Position numbers and translations under genes: made by a program
The notes under the pieces: generated by a model
Told to the model about the DNA's origin: nothing
Seen by the model: the letters and a program-made list of their open reading frames with translations, nothing else
Database searches by the model: none
Assembly (NCBI RefSeq): GCF_042681825.1
Contig: NZ_JBHUGH010000011.1
Span: forward strand, 95,863-159,862
Direction of reading: 5' to 3'
From: Halodurantibacterium flavum
Lineage (GTDB): Bacteria; Pseudomonadota; Alphaproteobacteria; Rhodobacterales; Rhodobacteraceae
DNA length: 64,000 nucleotides
Part shown: in pieces, positions 53,213 through 62,288 of the stretch
Numbering within the stretch: the first letter of the stretch is position 1
How the letters are laid out: every line of letters starts with the position of its first letter

Positions 53213-53298
53213 TCCACGAGCAGCCACAATTCATGCCATTGTGAGCAGGCGCCGCTCGACTGCATCGAGCAACTGAACTGGTCGCGAAACTACCGCCT

Positions 53299-54228
53299 TC
53301 ACGAACCGGGGCGCGGCCGACTTCGGACCAGCAGCACCATCGTCACCATCAGCAAGATGGCACCGGCTATGGCGGACGGCCCGAGTGTCTCGCCAAACAG
53401 AGCGAAGGCGAGCGTCGTCGCCGTGAGCGGCTCGGCCAGCGCAATGATGCTGGCAGGCGTGGCCTGCGTCGCCTTCATCCCGCGGAAATAGAGCACATAG
53501 GCCAAGCCTGTCGGAACCAGGCCCATATAGAGAAGTGCGGCCCAGACCTGTCCTGTCCAAACGCCCGGCGTCATCCCGGCCGCAATGGCGAGCGGCAGCA
53601 GCATCACCGCACCCGCGCCGAATCCTGTGACGATGATCTTTCCGGGATCGTGTCGACCGGCAAGGCTTCGGCTCAGCAGCACGAAGCCGGAATAGGAGAG
53701 CGCGGAGCCACATGCCCATAAGATGCCCGCCGGATCGGCGTCTTCGGCTGGCGGCGTGCCGATCAGCAGAATGGTGCCGATCAGGCCAAGCCCCAGCGCG
53801 GTGACAACCGTGCGGGATACCTTCTCGCGTAACAGGATGATCGCCAGAATGCTGACGATCACAGGCGCCGAGCAAATGGTGATAAGGGTTGCCAGGGCAA
53901 CGCCGACATCGGCGACGGCCTGGAAATAACACGCCTGATAGGCCGCCATGGTGAGCCCGATTCCGGCGATGCGCAGGCGGTCGCTGCCGTCGAAGCGGAA
54001 GGTCTCCGGACCGAGCCGCCACCAGCACCAGAGACCCAGTAGCGGGACGGCCAGCGCGAGGCGGAAGAAGCCGACGACCAGCGGCGGGATGTCCTCGATC
54101 CCGTAGAGCAGCCGCGAAGCGATGCCGACTGTCCCCCATAGAACGGCCGCGGCAAGCACCAAAGCCGGGCCGGAAACGGGCGACGGATGAGAGCGCACTC
54201 CGCTCGGCTGTCCGCCGGCAGCAGTCAC
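53299..54228 (-). CDS. EamA family (DMT) transporter
   Basis: A 309-residue membrane protein with ten hydrophobic helices in two EamA repeats (ALVLAAAVLWGTVGIASRLL... and GILWACGSALSYSGFVLLSRSLAG...), characteristic of drug/metabolite exporters. Substrate unknown. The GTG start at 54228 overlaps the stop of the VapC-like gene (GTGA), which ties its translation to the toxin-antitoxin operon. Confidence 0.82.
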   Translation of the reverse strand: MTAAGGQPSGVRSHPSPVSGPALVLAAAVLWGTVGIASRLLYGIEDIPPLVVGFFRLALAVPLLGLWCWWRLGPETFRFDGSDRLRIAGIGLTMAAYQACYFQAVADVGVALATLITICSAPVIVSILAIILLREKVSRTVVTALGLGLIGTILLIGTPPAEDADPAGILWACGSALSYSGFVLLSRSLAGRHDPGKIIVTGFGAGAVMLLPLAIAAGMTPGVWTGQVWAALLYMGLVPTGLAYVLYFRGMKATQATPASIIALAEPLTATTLAFALFGETLGPSAIAGAILLMVTMVLLVRSRPRPGS

Positions 54229-54614
54229 GCTTCCCGCACGCTCTCGTGGCCGCTCGCCCTGGCCGCCTTGACGAACTTCCGGTCGAAGGTCGCGAAGCCC
54301 GAGCAATGCGTGGATTTGCCGAGATGCAGCGCGTCCGCGAAGTCCATGCCTTTCTCGGCCAGATCGAGCGCGGTTGCGACGACGGCTCCATCCTCGATCG
54401 TTACCGTGGGGAGTCCTGCGAACGCGCGCAATGCGCGTGCGACGTCCGCCGGCCGGTAGGCATAGGTGCTGCGCAACACCCATTCCGTTTCAAGGATGAC
54501 CGTGGCCGCAACGAAGATGGGTTCGCCATCGATGAGTGCGCGTGCGCGTGGGGATTGCTTCGGATGATCGCCGGTCAGGTAGCGGACGATCAGGTTCGTA
54601 TCAACCGCGAGCAT
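54225..54614 (-). CDS. vapC: VapC-like PIN domain toxin
   Basis: A 129-residue PIN-domain ribonuclease. First acidic residue Asp5 (MLAVDTNLIVRYL), then Glu in VILETEWVL and Asp in GMDFADALHL complete the metal site. It is read from the same operon as the VapB-like gene, overlapping it by 14 bases. The start at 54614 is chosen because the PIN strand begins at once. Confidence 0.86.
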   Translation of the reverse strand: MLAVDTNLIVRYLTGDHPKQSPRARALIDGEPIFVAATVILETEWVLRSTYAYRPADVARALRAFAGLPTVTIEDGAVVATALDLAEKGMDFADALHLGKSTHCSGFATFDRKFVKAARASGHESVREA

Positions 54615-54876
54615 GCCGGCGCCTGGCCTCGGCGAGCACGCCAGCATCCATCTCTTCGAGGCTCTTCGGCTTGCCTTTGTGAGGCAGCACGCCAAAGACG
54701 TCTTCAGGCCGCGTCTCCGCGAAGGCTGGCGCAGGCTTCAACAGCACGCCCTCGGCCGTCTCCTCGACGGTCAGCCGTGTTCCCGCCTGCCATTCCCGCC
54801 GCTGGCGAATGGCGCTCGGCAGAATGACCTGTCCCTTGGTGGAAACCGTGGTGATGAGCTTCTCTGCGTTGGCCAT
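54601..54876 (-). CDS. vapB: AbrB/MazE-type antitoxin (VapB)
   Basis: A 91-residue protein with an N-terminal swapped-hairpin AbrB/SpoVT fold (ITTVSTKGQVILPSAIRQRREWQAGTRL) for DNA binding and a C-terminal tail for toxin neutralisation. It overlaps the toxin gene by 14 bases. The pair plus the transporter is a minus-strand cassette in an otherwise plus-strand backbone. Confidence 0.86.
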   Translation of the reverse strand: MANAEKLITTVSTKGQVILPSAIRQRREWQAGTRLTVEETAEGVLLKPAPAFAETRPEDVFGVLPHKGKPKSLEEMDAGVLAEARRRHARG

Positions 54877-54981
54877 AGGCCCGAACCTTTCAGATGTAAG
54901 ACAAACGTAAGATACTCCTTGCTGGCCTCCGGTTCAAGCGGCGCGGACTCCGACGCCGTTCCTAGAGCCAGAGGAAGGCCG

Positions 54982-55038
54982 GGACGGGTTTGAGCCTGTG
55001 CGGTCGAGAGAGAGCGCTGCGCGGGCTCGATCCCGTTC
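54982..55038 (+). promoter_or_regulatory. structured leader D (helicase-methylase gene)
   Basis: A divergent copy: GGACGGG (54982-54988) with CCCGTTC (55032-55038), a second stem GAGCC (54992-54996) with GGCTC (55024-55028), and CGAGAGAGAG at 55005-55014. AGAGCCAGAGGA (54964-54975) matches the AGAGTCAGAGGA before leader B. It is longer than A-C, and the ATG is 22 bases further on. Confidence 0.45.
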
Positions 55039-55059
55039 TGCTCTCCCGAGGTCTTCTTC

Positions 55060-58000
55060 ATGAACATGATTTCTCCATTCGCCGCGGCTTCGGCCGCCGC
55101 GCTGCTTCCGCTCGCCTCCGACGCTGACACATCCGCTCCCGTCTTCGCGGCGGCGGGCCTGTTGCTCCCCCATCTTGAACGCGGCCAGCGCATCGACGCC
55201 GCCACGCTGCGCGCCGCGATGGAAAGCGCCTTCGGCGCATCCGACGCCACCGGCGCTTGGGACTGGAAAACGGCATACGAGGCCTGCGAGGCCGCAACCG
55301 TCCTCTTCCTGCGCAAGTACGGAACGGCGCTTTTCCGTAAAGCCGCGTCTCCGGCTGCTCGCCTTTCCGCTTTGACGAAAATCGCCAGCCTCCTTCCGAC
55401 GCACACGCGCCGCTCCGAGGAAGCTCAGACCTTCCAGCAATTCTCCACCCCGATCCCGCTCGGCCTGGTCGCGGCAAATGCCGCCGCCATCACACCGGCC
55501 GACCGTGTGCTGGAGCCTTCGGCCGGCACCGGCCTGCTCGCCATCCTCGCCGAGATCGCCGGCGCCACCCTCATGCTCAACGAGCTCGGCGAGATGCGCG
55601 GCGGTCTTCTCTCTTCTCTCTTTCCGGCCGTTTCCGTCACGCGCTTCGACGCCGCCCAGATCGACGATCATCTCGATCCGGCCGTGGCGCCAAGCGTGGT
55701 GCTGATGAATCCGCCATTCTCCGTCATGGCCAATGTCGAGGGTCGCGTCGCGGATGCCGCCTTCCGCCATGTGGCCTCGGCGCTCGCGCGTCTCGCTCCC
55801 GGCGGACGGCTTGTGACGATCACCGGCGCCGGCTTCGCGCCCGACAATCCGGCCTGGGCTTCCGCTTTCGCCCGTCTGCAGGAGCGCGGCCGCATCGTCT
55901 TCTCGGCGGCAATCGACGGCTCGGTCTATGCCAAGCACGGCACGACCATCGACACGCGCCTGACCGTCATCGACAAGCTGCCCGCCGACGACCCGTCATC
56001 TTTTCCAGCTTCCCCCGGCGTCGCCTCCGACACCGCCACGCTGATGGGCTGGTTGGACGAGCTCCTGCCGGCACGGCCTCCGGTCGCTCCGTCCGTTGTC
56101 GTTCCTGTACCGGCCGTGTCTACGCCCCGCAGTGTACGCGGCTATCTGAACCGTGCTGCCAAAGCCGCTCCAGCCGCGCCGATGGCGGAGCCCGAGGGTC
56201 TGCCGCTTGCCTATGAGACCGTCGACTGGCAGGACGGCGAAGCAGGCCGGCTCTCCGATGCCATCTATGAGGAATACGGACTTCAAGCGATCCGTATCGC
56301 CGGCTCTCAGGCGCACCCGACCAAGCTCGTGCAGTCGGCGGCCATGGCCAGCGTCGCGCCGCCGAAGCCGAGCTACCGCCCGCGGCTCCCTGCCAATGTC
56401 CATGAGCTGCTCTCCGACGCCCAGCTTGAGACCGTGGTTTATGCCGGCGAGGCCCATTCCAACTATCTCGCCGGGTCCTGGACCATCGACGACACCTTCG
56501 ATGTCGTCACCGCCGCGCGCGAGGATGCGAAGAACGCCGTCCGCTTCCGCCGCGGTTTCATGATCGGTGACGGCACCGGCGTCGGCAAGGGCCGTCAGTC
56601 CGCCGCGATCATTCTCGACAACTGGCTCCAGGGCCGCCGCAGGGCGGTGTGGATTTCGAAGTCGGACAAGCTTCTGGAGGACGCGCAGCGCGACTGGTCG
56701 GCGCTCGGCATGGAGCGATTGCTGGTCACGCCGCTGTCGCGCTTCCCGCAAGGCAAGCAAATCTCGCTGGCGGAAGGCGTCCTATTTACAACCTACGCCA
56801 CGCTACGCTCCGACGATCGCGGAGAGAGGGTTTCGCGCGTCAAGCAGATCGTCGAATGGTTGGGCTCCGACTTCGATGGAGTGATCATTTTCGACGAGGC
56901 GCATTCGATGCAGAACGCCGGTGGCGGCAAGGGAGAACGCGGTGACATCGCCGCCTCGCAGCAGGGCCGTGCGGGCCTACGGCTCCAGCACGCACTTCCG
57001 AACGCGCGCGTCGTCTATGTCTCGGCGACCGGCGCCACCACGGTTCACAATCTCGCCTATGCCCAGCGGCTCGGGCTGTGGGGCGGCGAGGATTTTCCGT
57101 TCTCGACGCGCGCCGAGTTCGTCGAGGCGATCGAAGCTGGCGGTGTCGCCGCCATGGAGGTGCTGGCACGCGACCTGCGTGCGCTCGGCCTCTATACCGC
57201 CCGCTCGCTCTCCTTCGATGGCGTCGAATATGAGCTGGTCGAGCACACGCTGACGCCGGAGCAGACCCGCATCTACGACGCCTATGCCGGGGCCTTCGCG
57301 GTCATCCATAACAATCTCGACGCGGCCATGGAGGCGGCCAACATCACCGGTACCGAGGGCACGCTGAACAGGCAGGCGAAGTCGGCAGCCCGCTCGGCCT
57401 TCGAGAGCGCCAAGCAGCGTTTCTTCGGCCATCTGCTGACGTCGATGAAGACGCCGACCCTGATCCGGTCGATCAAGCACGATCTGGAGGAAGGCTATGC
57501 CGGCGTCATCCAGATCGTCTCCACCGGCGAAGCGCTGATGGAGCGACGGCTCGCCGAGCTTCCGACCGAGGAGTGGAACGACGTCCGCGTCGACATCACG
57601 CCGAGGGAATATGTCCTTGACTACCTTGCCCATTCCTTCCCGGTGCAGCTCTACGAGCCCTTCACCGACAGCGAGGGCAATCTATCGTCGCGTCCGGTCT
57701 ATCGTGATGGCCAGCCCGTCGAAAGTCGTGAGGCGGTCGCCCGGCGCAACGCGCTGATCGAGAAGCTCGCCAGCCTGCCACCCGTGCCGGGCGCGCTCGA
57801 CCAGATCGTCCAGCATTTCGGGATTGATACCGTCGCCGAGGTCACCGGCCGATCGCGCCGGATCATCCGAAAAACGAGCCCGGGCGGTGTCGATCGACTC
57901 GTGGTCGAGAACCGTGCGGCGGCCGCCAATCTCGCCGAGACGCAGGCCTTCATGGATGATCAGAAGCGCATCCTGATCTTCTCGGACGCCGGCGGGACCG

Positions 58001-59403
58001 GCCGCAGCTACCACGCCGAATTGTCAGCGCGGAATACGCGGCTGCGCGTCCATTATCTGCTCGAACCCGGCTGGAAAGCGGATGCCGCCATTCAGGGGCT
58101 CGGCCGAACGCACCGGACGAACCAGGCGCAGCCGCCCTTGTTCCGGCCGATCGCGACCGACGTGAAGGCCGAAAAGCGCTTCTTCTCGACCATCGCCCGC
58201 CGCCTGGACACGCTGGGCGCGATCACGCGCGGCCAGCGCCAGACCGGCGGCCAGGGTCTCTTCCGGCCCGAGGACAATCTGGAGTCGCACTATGCCCGCG
58301 ATGCGCTGCGCCAGCTCTATCTGCTGCTGGTGCGCGGCAAGGTCGAGGGCTGCTCGCTCGACCGTTTCGAAGCCGCCACCGGCCTGAAGCTGATGGATTC
58401 CACCGGCATCAAGGACGATCTGCCGCCGATCACGACCTTCCTCAATCGACTGCTCGCACTCACCATCGAGCTTCAGGGCATCCTCTTCACCGCTTTCGAG
58501 CAATTGCTCAATGCGAAGATCGAGGGCGCTATCGCGTCTGGAACCTATGATGTCGGACTGGAGACGCTGACGGCGGAGCGGTTCACGGTGACCGACCGTC
58601 AGACCATCTACACGCATCCGGGCACCGGCGCGCAGACGCAGCTCCTCACCATCACACAGCGCGAGCGCAACCATCCGGTCACGCTCACTGCCGCTCTGGA
58701 TCACCTCGGCGATCCCCGCGCGAAGCTCCTGATCAACGAGCGATCCGGGCGCGCAGCCGTCCAGATCCCGACCACCAGCGTCATGCTCGACGATGGCGAG
58801 GTCGAACGCCGCGTTCGTCTGCTCCGTCCGATGGAGGCGCACAATGTCCCGGTCCGGATGATGGGCGAGACCCATTGGATCGAAGCGGGCAATGATGTCT
58901 TCGCCGAGGCCTGGAATGCCGAGGTCGCGGAGGTGCCGGAATTCTCCGACTCGACCATCCATATCGTCACCGGCCTGCTGCTGCCGATCTGGAAGCGGCT
59001 GCCCAACGAATCCACCCGCGTCTATCGGCTCCAAACCGATGAAGGCGAGCGGATCATCGGTCGCAAGGTCTCGCCGGCCTGGGCCGCCAATGCAACCGCG
59101 ACCGGAACGACTTCGCTCGCGCCGGACGATGCGTTCATGGCACTGATGGATGGCCGCACGATCCTCGACCTCGCCGAGGGTCTGCAGCTTCGCCGCAGCC
59201 GCGTCATGGGCGCCAACCGGATCGAGCTCACCGGCTTCGACGACACCATGCGCGAGCGTCTCACCGCCTATGGCCTCTTCCACGAGATCATCTCCTGGAA
59301 GCTGCGCATGTTCGTTCCGGTCGCTGACAACGGACCGGTTGTCCTCGCCAGGCTGCTCGACCGCTATCCGGTCGAGCGCGTCGGCGAACGGGAGGCCGCG
59401 TAA
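55060..59403 (+). CDS. N6-methylase-like and Strawberry notch-type helicase fusion
   Basis: A 1447-residue protein. Residues 130-260 form a Rossmann methylase-like domain with VLEPSAGTGLLA (near 150) and NPPFS (near 217). Residues 440-720 form a SNF2/SF2-like helicase: Walker A IGDGTGVGKG (near 503) and IIFDEAHSMQ (near 610). The C-terminal half matches the Strawberry notch helicase C region (IFSDAGGTGRSYHAE, GLGRTHRTNQAQPPLF). This large gene is a hallmark of a family of alphaproteobacterial elements; its role (DNA processing, anti-defence or replication) is not known. Its stop overlaps the toprim gene start. Confidence 0.87.
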   Translation: MNMISPFAAASAAALLPLASDADTSAPVFAAAGLLLPHLERGQRIDAATLRAAMESAFGASDATGAWDWKTAYEACEAATVLFLRKYGTALFRKAASPAARLSALTKIASLLPTHTRRSEEAQTFQQFSTPIPLGLVAANAAAITPADRVLEPSAGTGLLAILAEIAGATLMLNELGEMRGGLLSSLFPAVSVTRFDAAQIDDHLDPAVAPSVVLMNPPFSVMANVEGRVADAAFRHVASALARLAPGGRLVTITGAGFAPDNPAWASAFARLQERGRIVFSAAIDGSVYAKHGTTIDTRLTVIDKLPADDPSSFPASPGVASDTATLMGWLDELLPARPPVAPSVVVPVPAVSTPRSVRGYLNRAAKAAPAAPMAEPEGLPLAYETVDWQDGEAGRLSDAIYEEYGLQAIRIAGSQAHPTKLVQSAAMASVAPPKPSYRPRLPANVHELLSDAQLETVVYAGEAHSNYLAGSWTIDDTFDVVTAAREDAKNAVRFRRGFMIGDGTGVGKGRQSAAIILDNWLQGRRRAVWISKSDKLLEDAQRDWSALGMERLLVTPLSRFPQGKQISLAEGVLFTTYATLRSDDRGERVSRVKQIVEWLGSDFDGVIIFDEAHSMQNAGGGKGERGDIAASQQGRAGLRLQHALPNARVVYVSATGATTVHNLAYAQRLGLWGGEDFPFSTRAEFVEAIEAGGVAAMEVLARDLRALGLYTARSLSFDGVEYELVEHTLTPEQTRIYDAYAGAFAVIHNNLDAAMEAANITGTEGTLNRQAKSAARSAFESAKQRFFGHLLTSMKTPTLIRSIKHDLEEGYAGVIQIVSTGEALMERRLAELPTEEWNDVRVDITPREYVLDYLAHSFPVQLYEPFTDSEGNLSSRPVYRDGQPVESREAVARRNALIEKLASLPPVPGALDQIVQHFGIDTVAEVTGRSRRIIRKTSPGGVDRLVVENRAAAANLAETQAFMDDQKRILIFSDAGGTGRSYHAELSARNTRLRVHYLLEPGWKADAAIQGLGRTHRTNQAQPPLFRPIATDVKAEKRFFSTIARRLDTLGAITRGQRQTGGQGLFRPEDNLESHYARDALRQLYLLLVRGKVEGCSLDRFEAATGLKLMDSTGIKDDLPPITTFLNRLLALTIELQGILFTAFEQLLNAKIEGAIASGTYDVGLETLTAERFTVTDRQTIYTHPGTGAQTQLLTITQRERNHPVTLTAALDHLGDPRAKLLINERSGRAAVQIPTTSVMLDDGEVERRVRLLRPMEAHNVPVRMMGETHWIEAGNDVFAEAWNAEVAEVPEFSDSTIHIVTGLLLPIWKRLPNESTRVYRLQTDEGERIIGRKVSPAWAANATATGTTSLAPDDAFMALMDGRTILDLAEGLQLRRSRVMGANRIELTGFDDTMRERLTAYGLFHEIISWKLRMFVPVADNGPVVLARLLDRYPVERVGEREAA

Positions 59404-60443
59404 TGGTGCGTCACGATGCCTCGGACCTCGCGATCCGTCTCGGCCGGCAGGCCGAGGCGGTGTGCCGCTATTACCTGTCCTCGGGCAACCGTGCCGGTCG
59501 CTACTGGGTAGTGGGCGATGTCCGCAACGCGCCCGGCCGCTCCATGTTCGTCCGTCTTACCGGCCCGGAAACCGGCAAAGGCGCGGCCGGTAAGTTCACC
59601 GATGCCGCAACCGGCGAACATGGCGACCTGCTCGACGTCATCCGCGAGACGCTGGGCCTGGTAGACTTCAAGGACGTGGCCGAAGAAGCACGGCGTTTCC
59701 TCTCTCTCCCGCATCCCGAACCGCAGGAAAGACCACGGAACGCTCATATCCATCCCGCAGCATCTGGGTCGCCGGAAGCGTCGCGGCGGCTTTTCGCCAT
59801 GTCGCAGCCGATCAGCGGCACACTTGCAGAAACGTATTTCCGCAATCGCGGCATTACGGCTTTGCACGGAACCGGAAGTCTGCGCTTCCATCCGCGCTGC
59901 TATTATCGGCCTGACGAGCATTCGCCCACTGAGACCTGGCCGGCGATCGTCGCTGCCGTCACCGATCTTGCCGGGCGACAGACCGGCGCGCATCGCACCT
60001 GGCTCAACCCGGACGGCTTGGACAAGGCGCCTGTCGAGACACCGCGGCGGGCGATGGGCGATCTTCTCGGCCATGCGGTCCGTTTCGGGATCACCGGTGA
60101 GGTGCTCGCCGCCGGCGAAGGGATCGAGACCGTGCTATCACCCCGCATGGTCTTGCCCCATATGCCGATGCTGGCAGCACTCTCGGCCGCACACCTCGCC
60201 GCCATCCTGTTCCCGACGTCGCTGCGGAGGCTCTATGTCCTCAGAGATCGCGACCCGGCGGGGGACGTTGCGAGAGACAGCCTGATCGCCAGAGCTGAAA
60301 GCGTCGGCATCGAAGCCGTTGGATTGTCGCCAATGCGTGGGGACTTCAACCAGGATCTGCGCGAAGCCGGCGCCGATGCCTTGCGGGCGGCCTTGAAGGA
60401 CCAGCTTCTTCCTGAGGATGTCGCCCGGTTCATGGAGGGCTGA
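59403..60443 (+). CDS. toprim domain protein (DUF7146 type)
   Basis: A 346-residue protein. The C-terminal toprim domain has GEGIETVLS (first Glu) and LYVLRDRDPAGD (DxD-type) followed by LSPMRGDFNQDL, as in primase-like proteins of mobile elements. The N-terminal 130 residues (RYWVVGDVRNAPGRSMFVRL...) resemble the DUF7146 family. It begins at the last base of the upstream stop codon, so the two are coupled. A priming or topoisomerase-like function is inferred. Confidence 0.82.
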   Translation: MVRHDASDLAIRLGRQAEAVCRYYLSSGNRAGRYWVVGDVRNAPGRSMFVRLTGPETGKGAAGKFTDAATGEHGDLLDVIRETLGLVDFKDVAEEARRFLSLPHPEPQERPRNAHIHPAASGSPEASRRLFAMSQPISGTLAETYFRNRGITALHGTGSLRFHPRCYYRPDEHSPTETWPAIVAAVTDLAGRQTGAHRTWLNPDGLDKAPVETPRRAMGDLLGHAVRFGITGEVLAAGEGIETVLSPRMVLPHMPMLAALSAAHLAAILFPTSLRRLYVLRDRDPAGDVARDSLIARAESVGIEAVGLSPMRGDFNQDLREAGADALRAALKDQLLPEDVARFMEG

Positions 60444-60773
60444 GGGAGATCGGCAGGAGAAGACGCGCGCCGACCGTCCATCTTCACCTGCCGTCTTCGG
60501 ACATCGGTGCGATTCCTGCCTGTCGTGGAGGCAGCGCCCACGGCCTTCTCGAGAGGGCGATCGGCCCACAAACGCGCCGGTCAGGCAATGGCCGCGTCCG
60601 GCTAATTTCCGCCGGCGAGGACGAGCCTCGCCTTTGCATCGCGAAGCAAATTAGCCGGACACGGCCATCAAGACCCTCGCGCGAGCGCGAGGACTGCCAG
60701 CCCGTCCCGCCCGTGGGCTTTCGACGCCTGCGAAGGCCGCGATGGGCGCGGCTTCAAACGAAGGAAGCACCCG
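60444..60773. other. non-coding region with nested palindromes
   Basis: No gene is supported. It contains the long inverted repeat at 60588-60668 and a second hairpin CCTCGCG-CGAG-CGCGAGG at 60675-60692. Its place between two backbone operons and its structure make it a candidate control or transfer-origin site. Confidence 0.5.
60588..60668. repeat. 21-bp inverted repeat with inner hairpin
   Basis: Left arm 60588-60608 and right arm 60648-60668 are reverse complements at 20 of 21 positions (ends ATGGCC/GGCCAT). The 39-base loop carries its own stem GGCGAGG-ACGAG-CCTCGCC. Confidence 0.7.
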
Positions 60774-61709
60774 ATGTTGCACGAAGACGAAGATGCAGGT
60801 TTCGAACCGGTCCACACCTCTTCCCCCACCGATCATGTCCTCACCGAACTCCAGCTCTATGGCTGGCGCCCGTTTCAGGACGAAGCCGATCCGAGGCCGC
60901 TTCCCGAAGGCAATGCCGTCGCCGGCGCGGTCGCCGACATCTTCGATGCCCTGATCGTCACGCTGTGCGACACCCGCCTCGAACCCGACCTCGACGAATT
61001 GCTCTGGTCGACCGTCAATCTCTTCCACCGCGCCGCCAACCGGGTAGAACGCGAGCTCGACGACAACGAGCAGGCACAGCGCCGCCTTCAACGAGAACAG
61101 GATGGCAGCGAGGTGAAGTCCGTCGATCTGGAGCGCGTAACGGCAGAGGGCCAGACCCTGATCGAGCGGCGCAACAGCATGGAGCTCTTCCGCGATGTCG
61201 CCGCCGAGCAGTTCGAGCGCCACACCGGCACGCCCTGGCGTCCGCGCTCCGGCTCGATGGTCAACCATCGCAATCTGACCGCCGCGATGATCGACAGCCG
61301 CGACTTCCTTGCCGCAAAGCGCCGGGCGGAAACCGAGGTGATGCTGCCGGCCGGTCCCAAGGTCGCCGTCACCGGTGGGCTCGACTTCAACGATCACCGG
61401 CTGATCTGGGCGAGGCTCGATCAGGTCCATGCCAAGCACCCCGACATGGTGCTTCTGCACGGCGGTTCGCCCAAGGGCGCCGAACTGATTGCCGCGAAAT
61501 GGGCGGATAACCGCAAGGTGCCGCAGGTCGCCTTCAAGCCCGACTGGACCAAGCACGGCAAGGCCGCGCCCTTCAAGCGCAACGACCAGATGCTGGAGGT
61601 CCTGCCGATCGGCGTCCTCGTCTTCCCCGGCACCGGGATCCAGGAGAACCTCGCGGACAAAGCCCGCAAGCTCGGCATCCCAGTGATGAAATTCGACGGC
61701 GGCGCTTAG
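60774..61709 (+). CDS. DUF2493 domain protein (SLOG-like)
   Basis: A 311-residue protein. The N-terminal two thirds are helical and acidic; the C-terminal domain (about 195-310) is DUF2493 with KVAVTGGLDFNDHRLIWARLD, VLLHGGSPKGAELIAAKWA and FPGTGI, a Rossmann-like SLOG fold. Members may bind nucleotides or nucleotide-derived signals (family knowledge). It follows the palindromic region and carries a usual GAAGGAAG ribosome binding site. Confidence 0.82.
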   Translation: MLHEDEDAGFEPVHTSSPTDHVLTELQLYGWRPFQDEADPRPLPEGNAVAGAVADIFDALIVTLCDTRLEPDLDELLWSTVNLFHRAANRVERELDDNEQAQRRLQREQDGSEVKSVDLERVTAEGQTLIERRNSMELFRDVAAEQFERHTGTPWRPRSGSMVNHRNLTAAMIDSRDFLAAKRRAETEVMLPAGPKVAVTGGLDFNDHRLIWARLDQVHAKHPDMVLLHGGSPKGAELIAAKWADNRKVPQVAFKPDWTKHGKAAPFKRNDQMLEVLPIGVLVFPGTGIQENLADKARKLGIPVMKFDGGA

Positions 61710-61871
61710 AGCGCCGCCGCTCGGCGGTAGTTTAAGCCGCCGATACTTGACGGCGTAGGTCCCTCAGCCCAAGAATATCGTCTTGCAGAACCGGTTCGAA
61801 GCATAGTCGCAGGCGGAGCGATTCATCGGGCAGCCTGTCGTGATCTTTCCATTGATCATGTGGAGGTTCCC

Positions 61872-62288
61872 ATGACGCTCATCCTGCTCGCCATCTCCCT
61901 CTCGATTGCGCTCTGCGTAATCGCTTTCAATTTCGCAACCTACGCTTTGCCCGTGATGGTCGGGATTGCGGCCTTCCAGCACGTCTACGCGACCGATGCC
62001 GGTTTCGTCATGTCGGGCTTGGCTGCCATCGGAGCCGCATTGCTCTCCGTCGGCCTGGTCATCGCCATTCTCGGCTTTGCCAAGAACCCGTTTCTGCGTC
62101 TCATTGCGCTTGCCGCCTTCGCCATACCAGCCTTCATCGCCGGCTATGCTCTTTTCCATGGCGTCGCCAAAAACGCCATCGACTCCGCCATCCTTCTCAA
62201 CATGCTGTGTGGTACCAGCGGGCTGATCGTCGGCGTGGCGGCGATGGCCAATCTCAACGCCCTCGGCACGGTCGTCCTTTCGCGCTGA
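61872..62288 (+). CDS. integral membrane protein of unknown function
   Basis: A 138-residue protein with four hydrophobic segments (about 2-25, 37-64, 70-92, 108-128). No known domain. The start at 61872 is chosen because GGAGG lies 5 bases upstream; a GTG at 61860 would add 4 residues. Confidence 0.65.
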   Translation: MTLILLAISLSIALCVIAFNFATYALPVMVGIAAFQHVYATDAGFVMSGLAAIGAALLSVGLVIAILGFAKNPFLRLIALAAFAIPAFIAGYALFHGVAKNAIDSAILLNMLCGTSGLIVGVAAMANLNALGTVVLSR

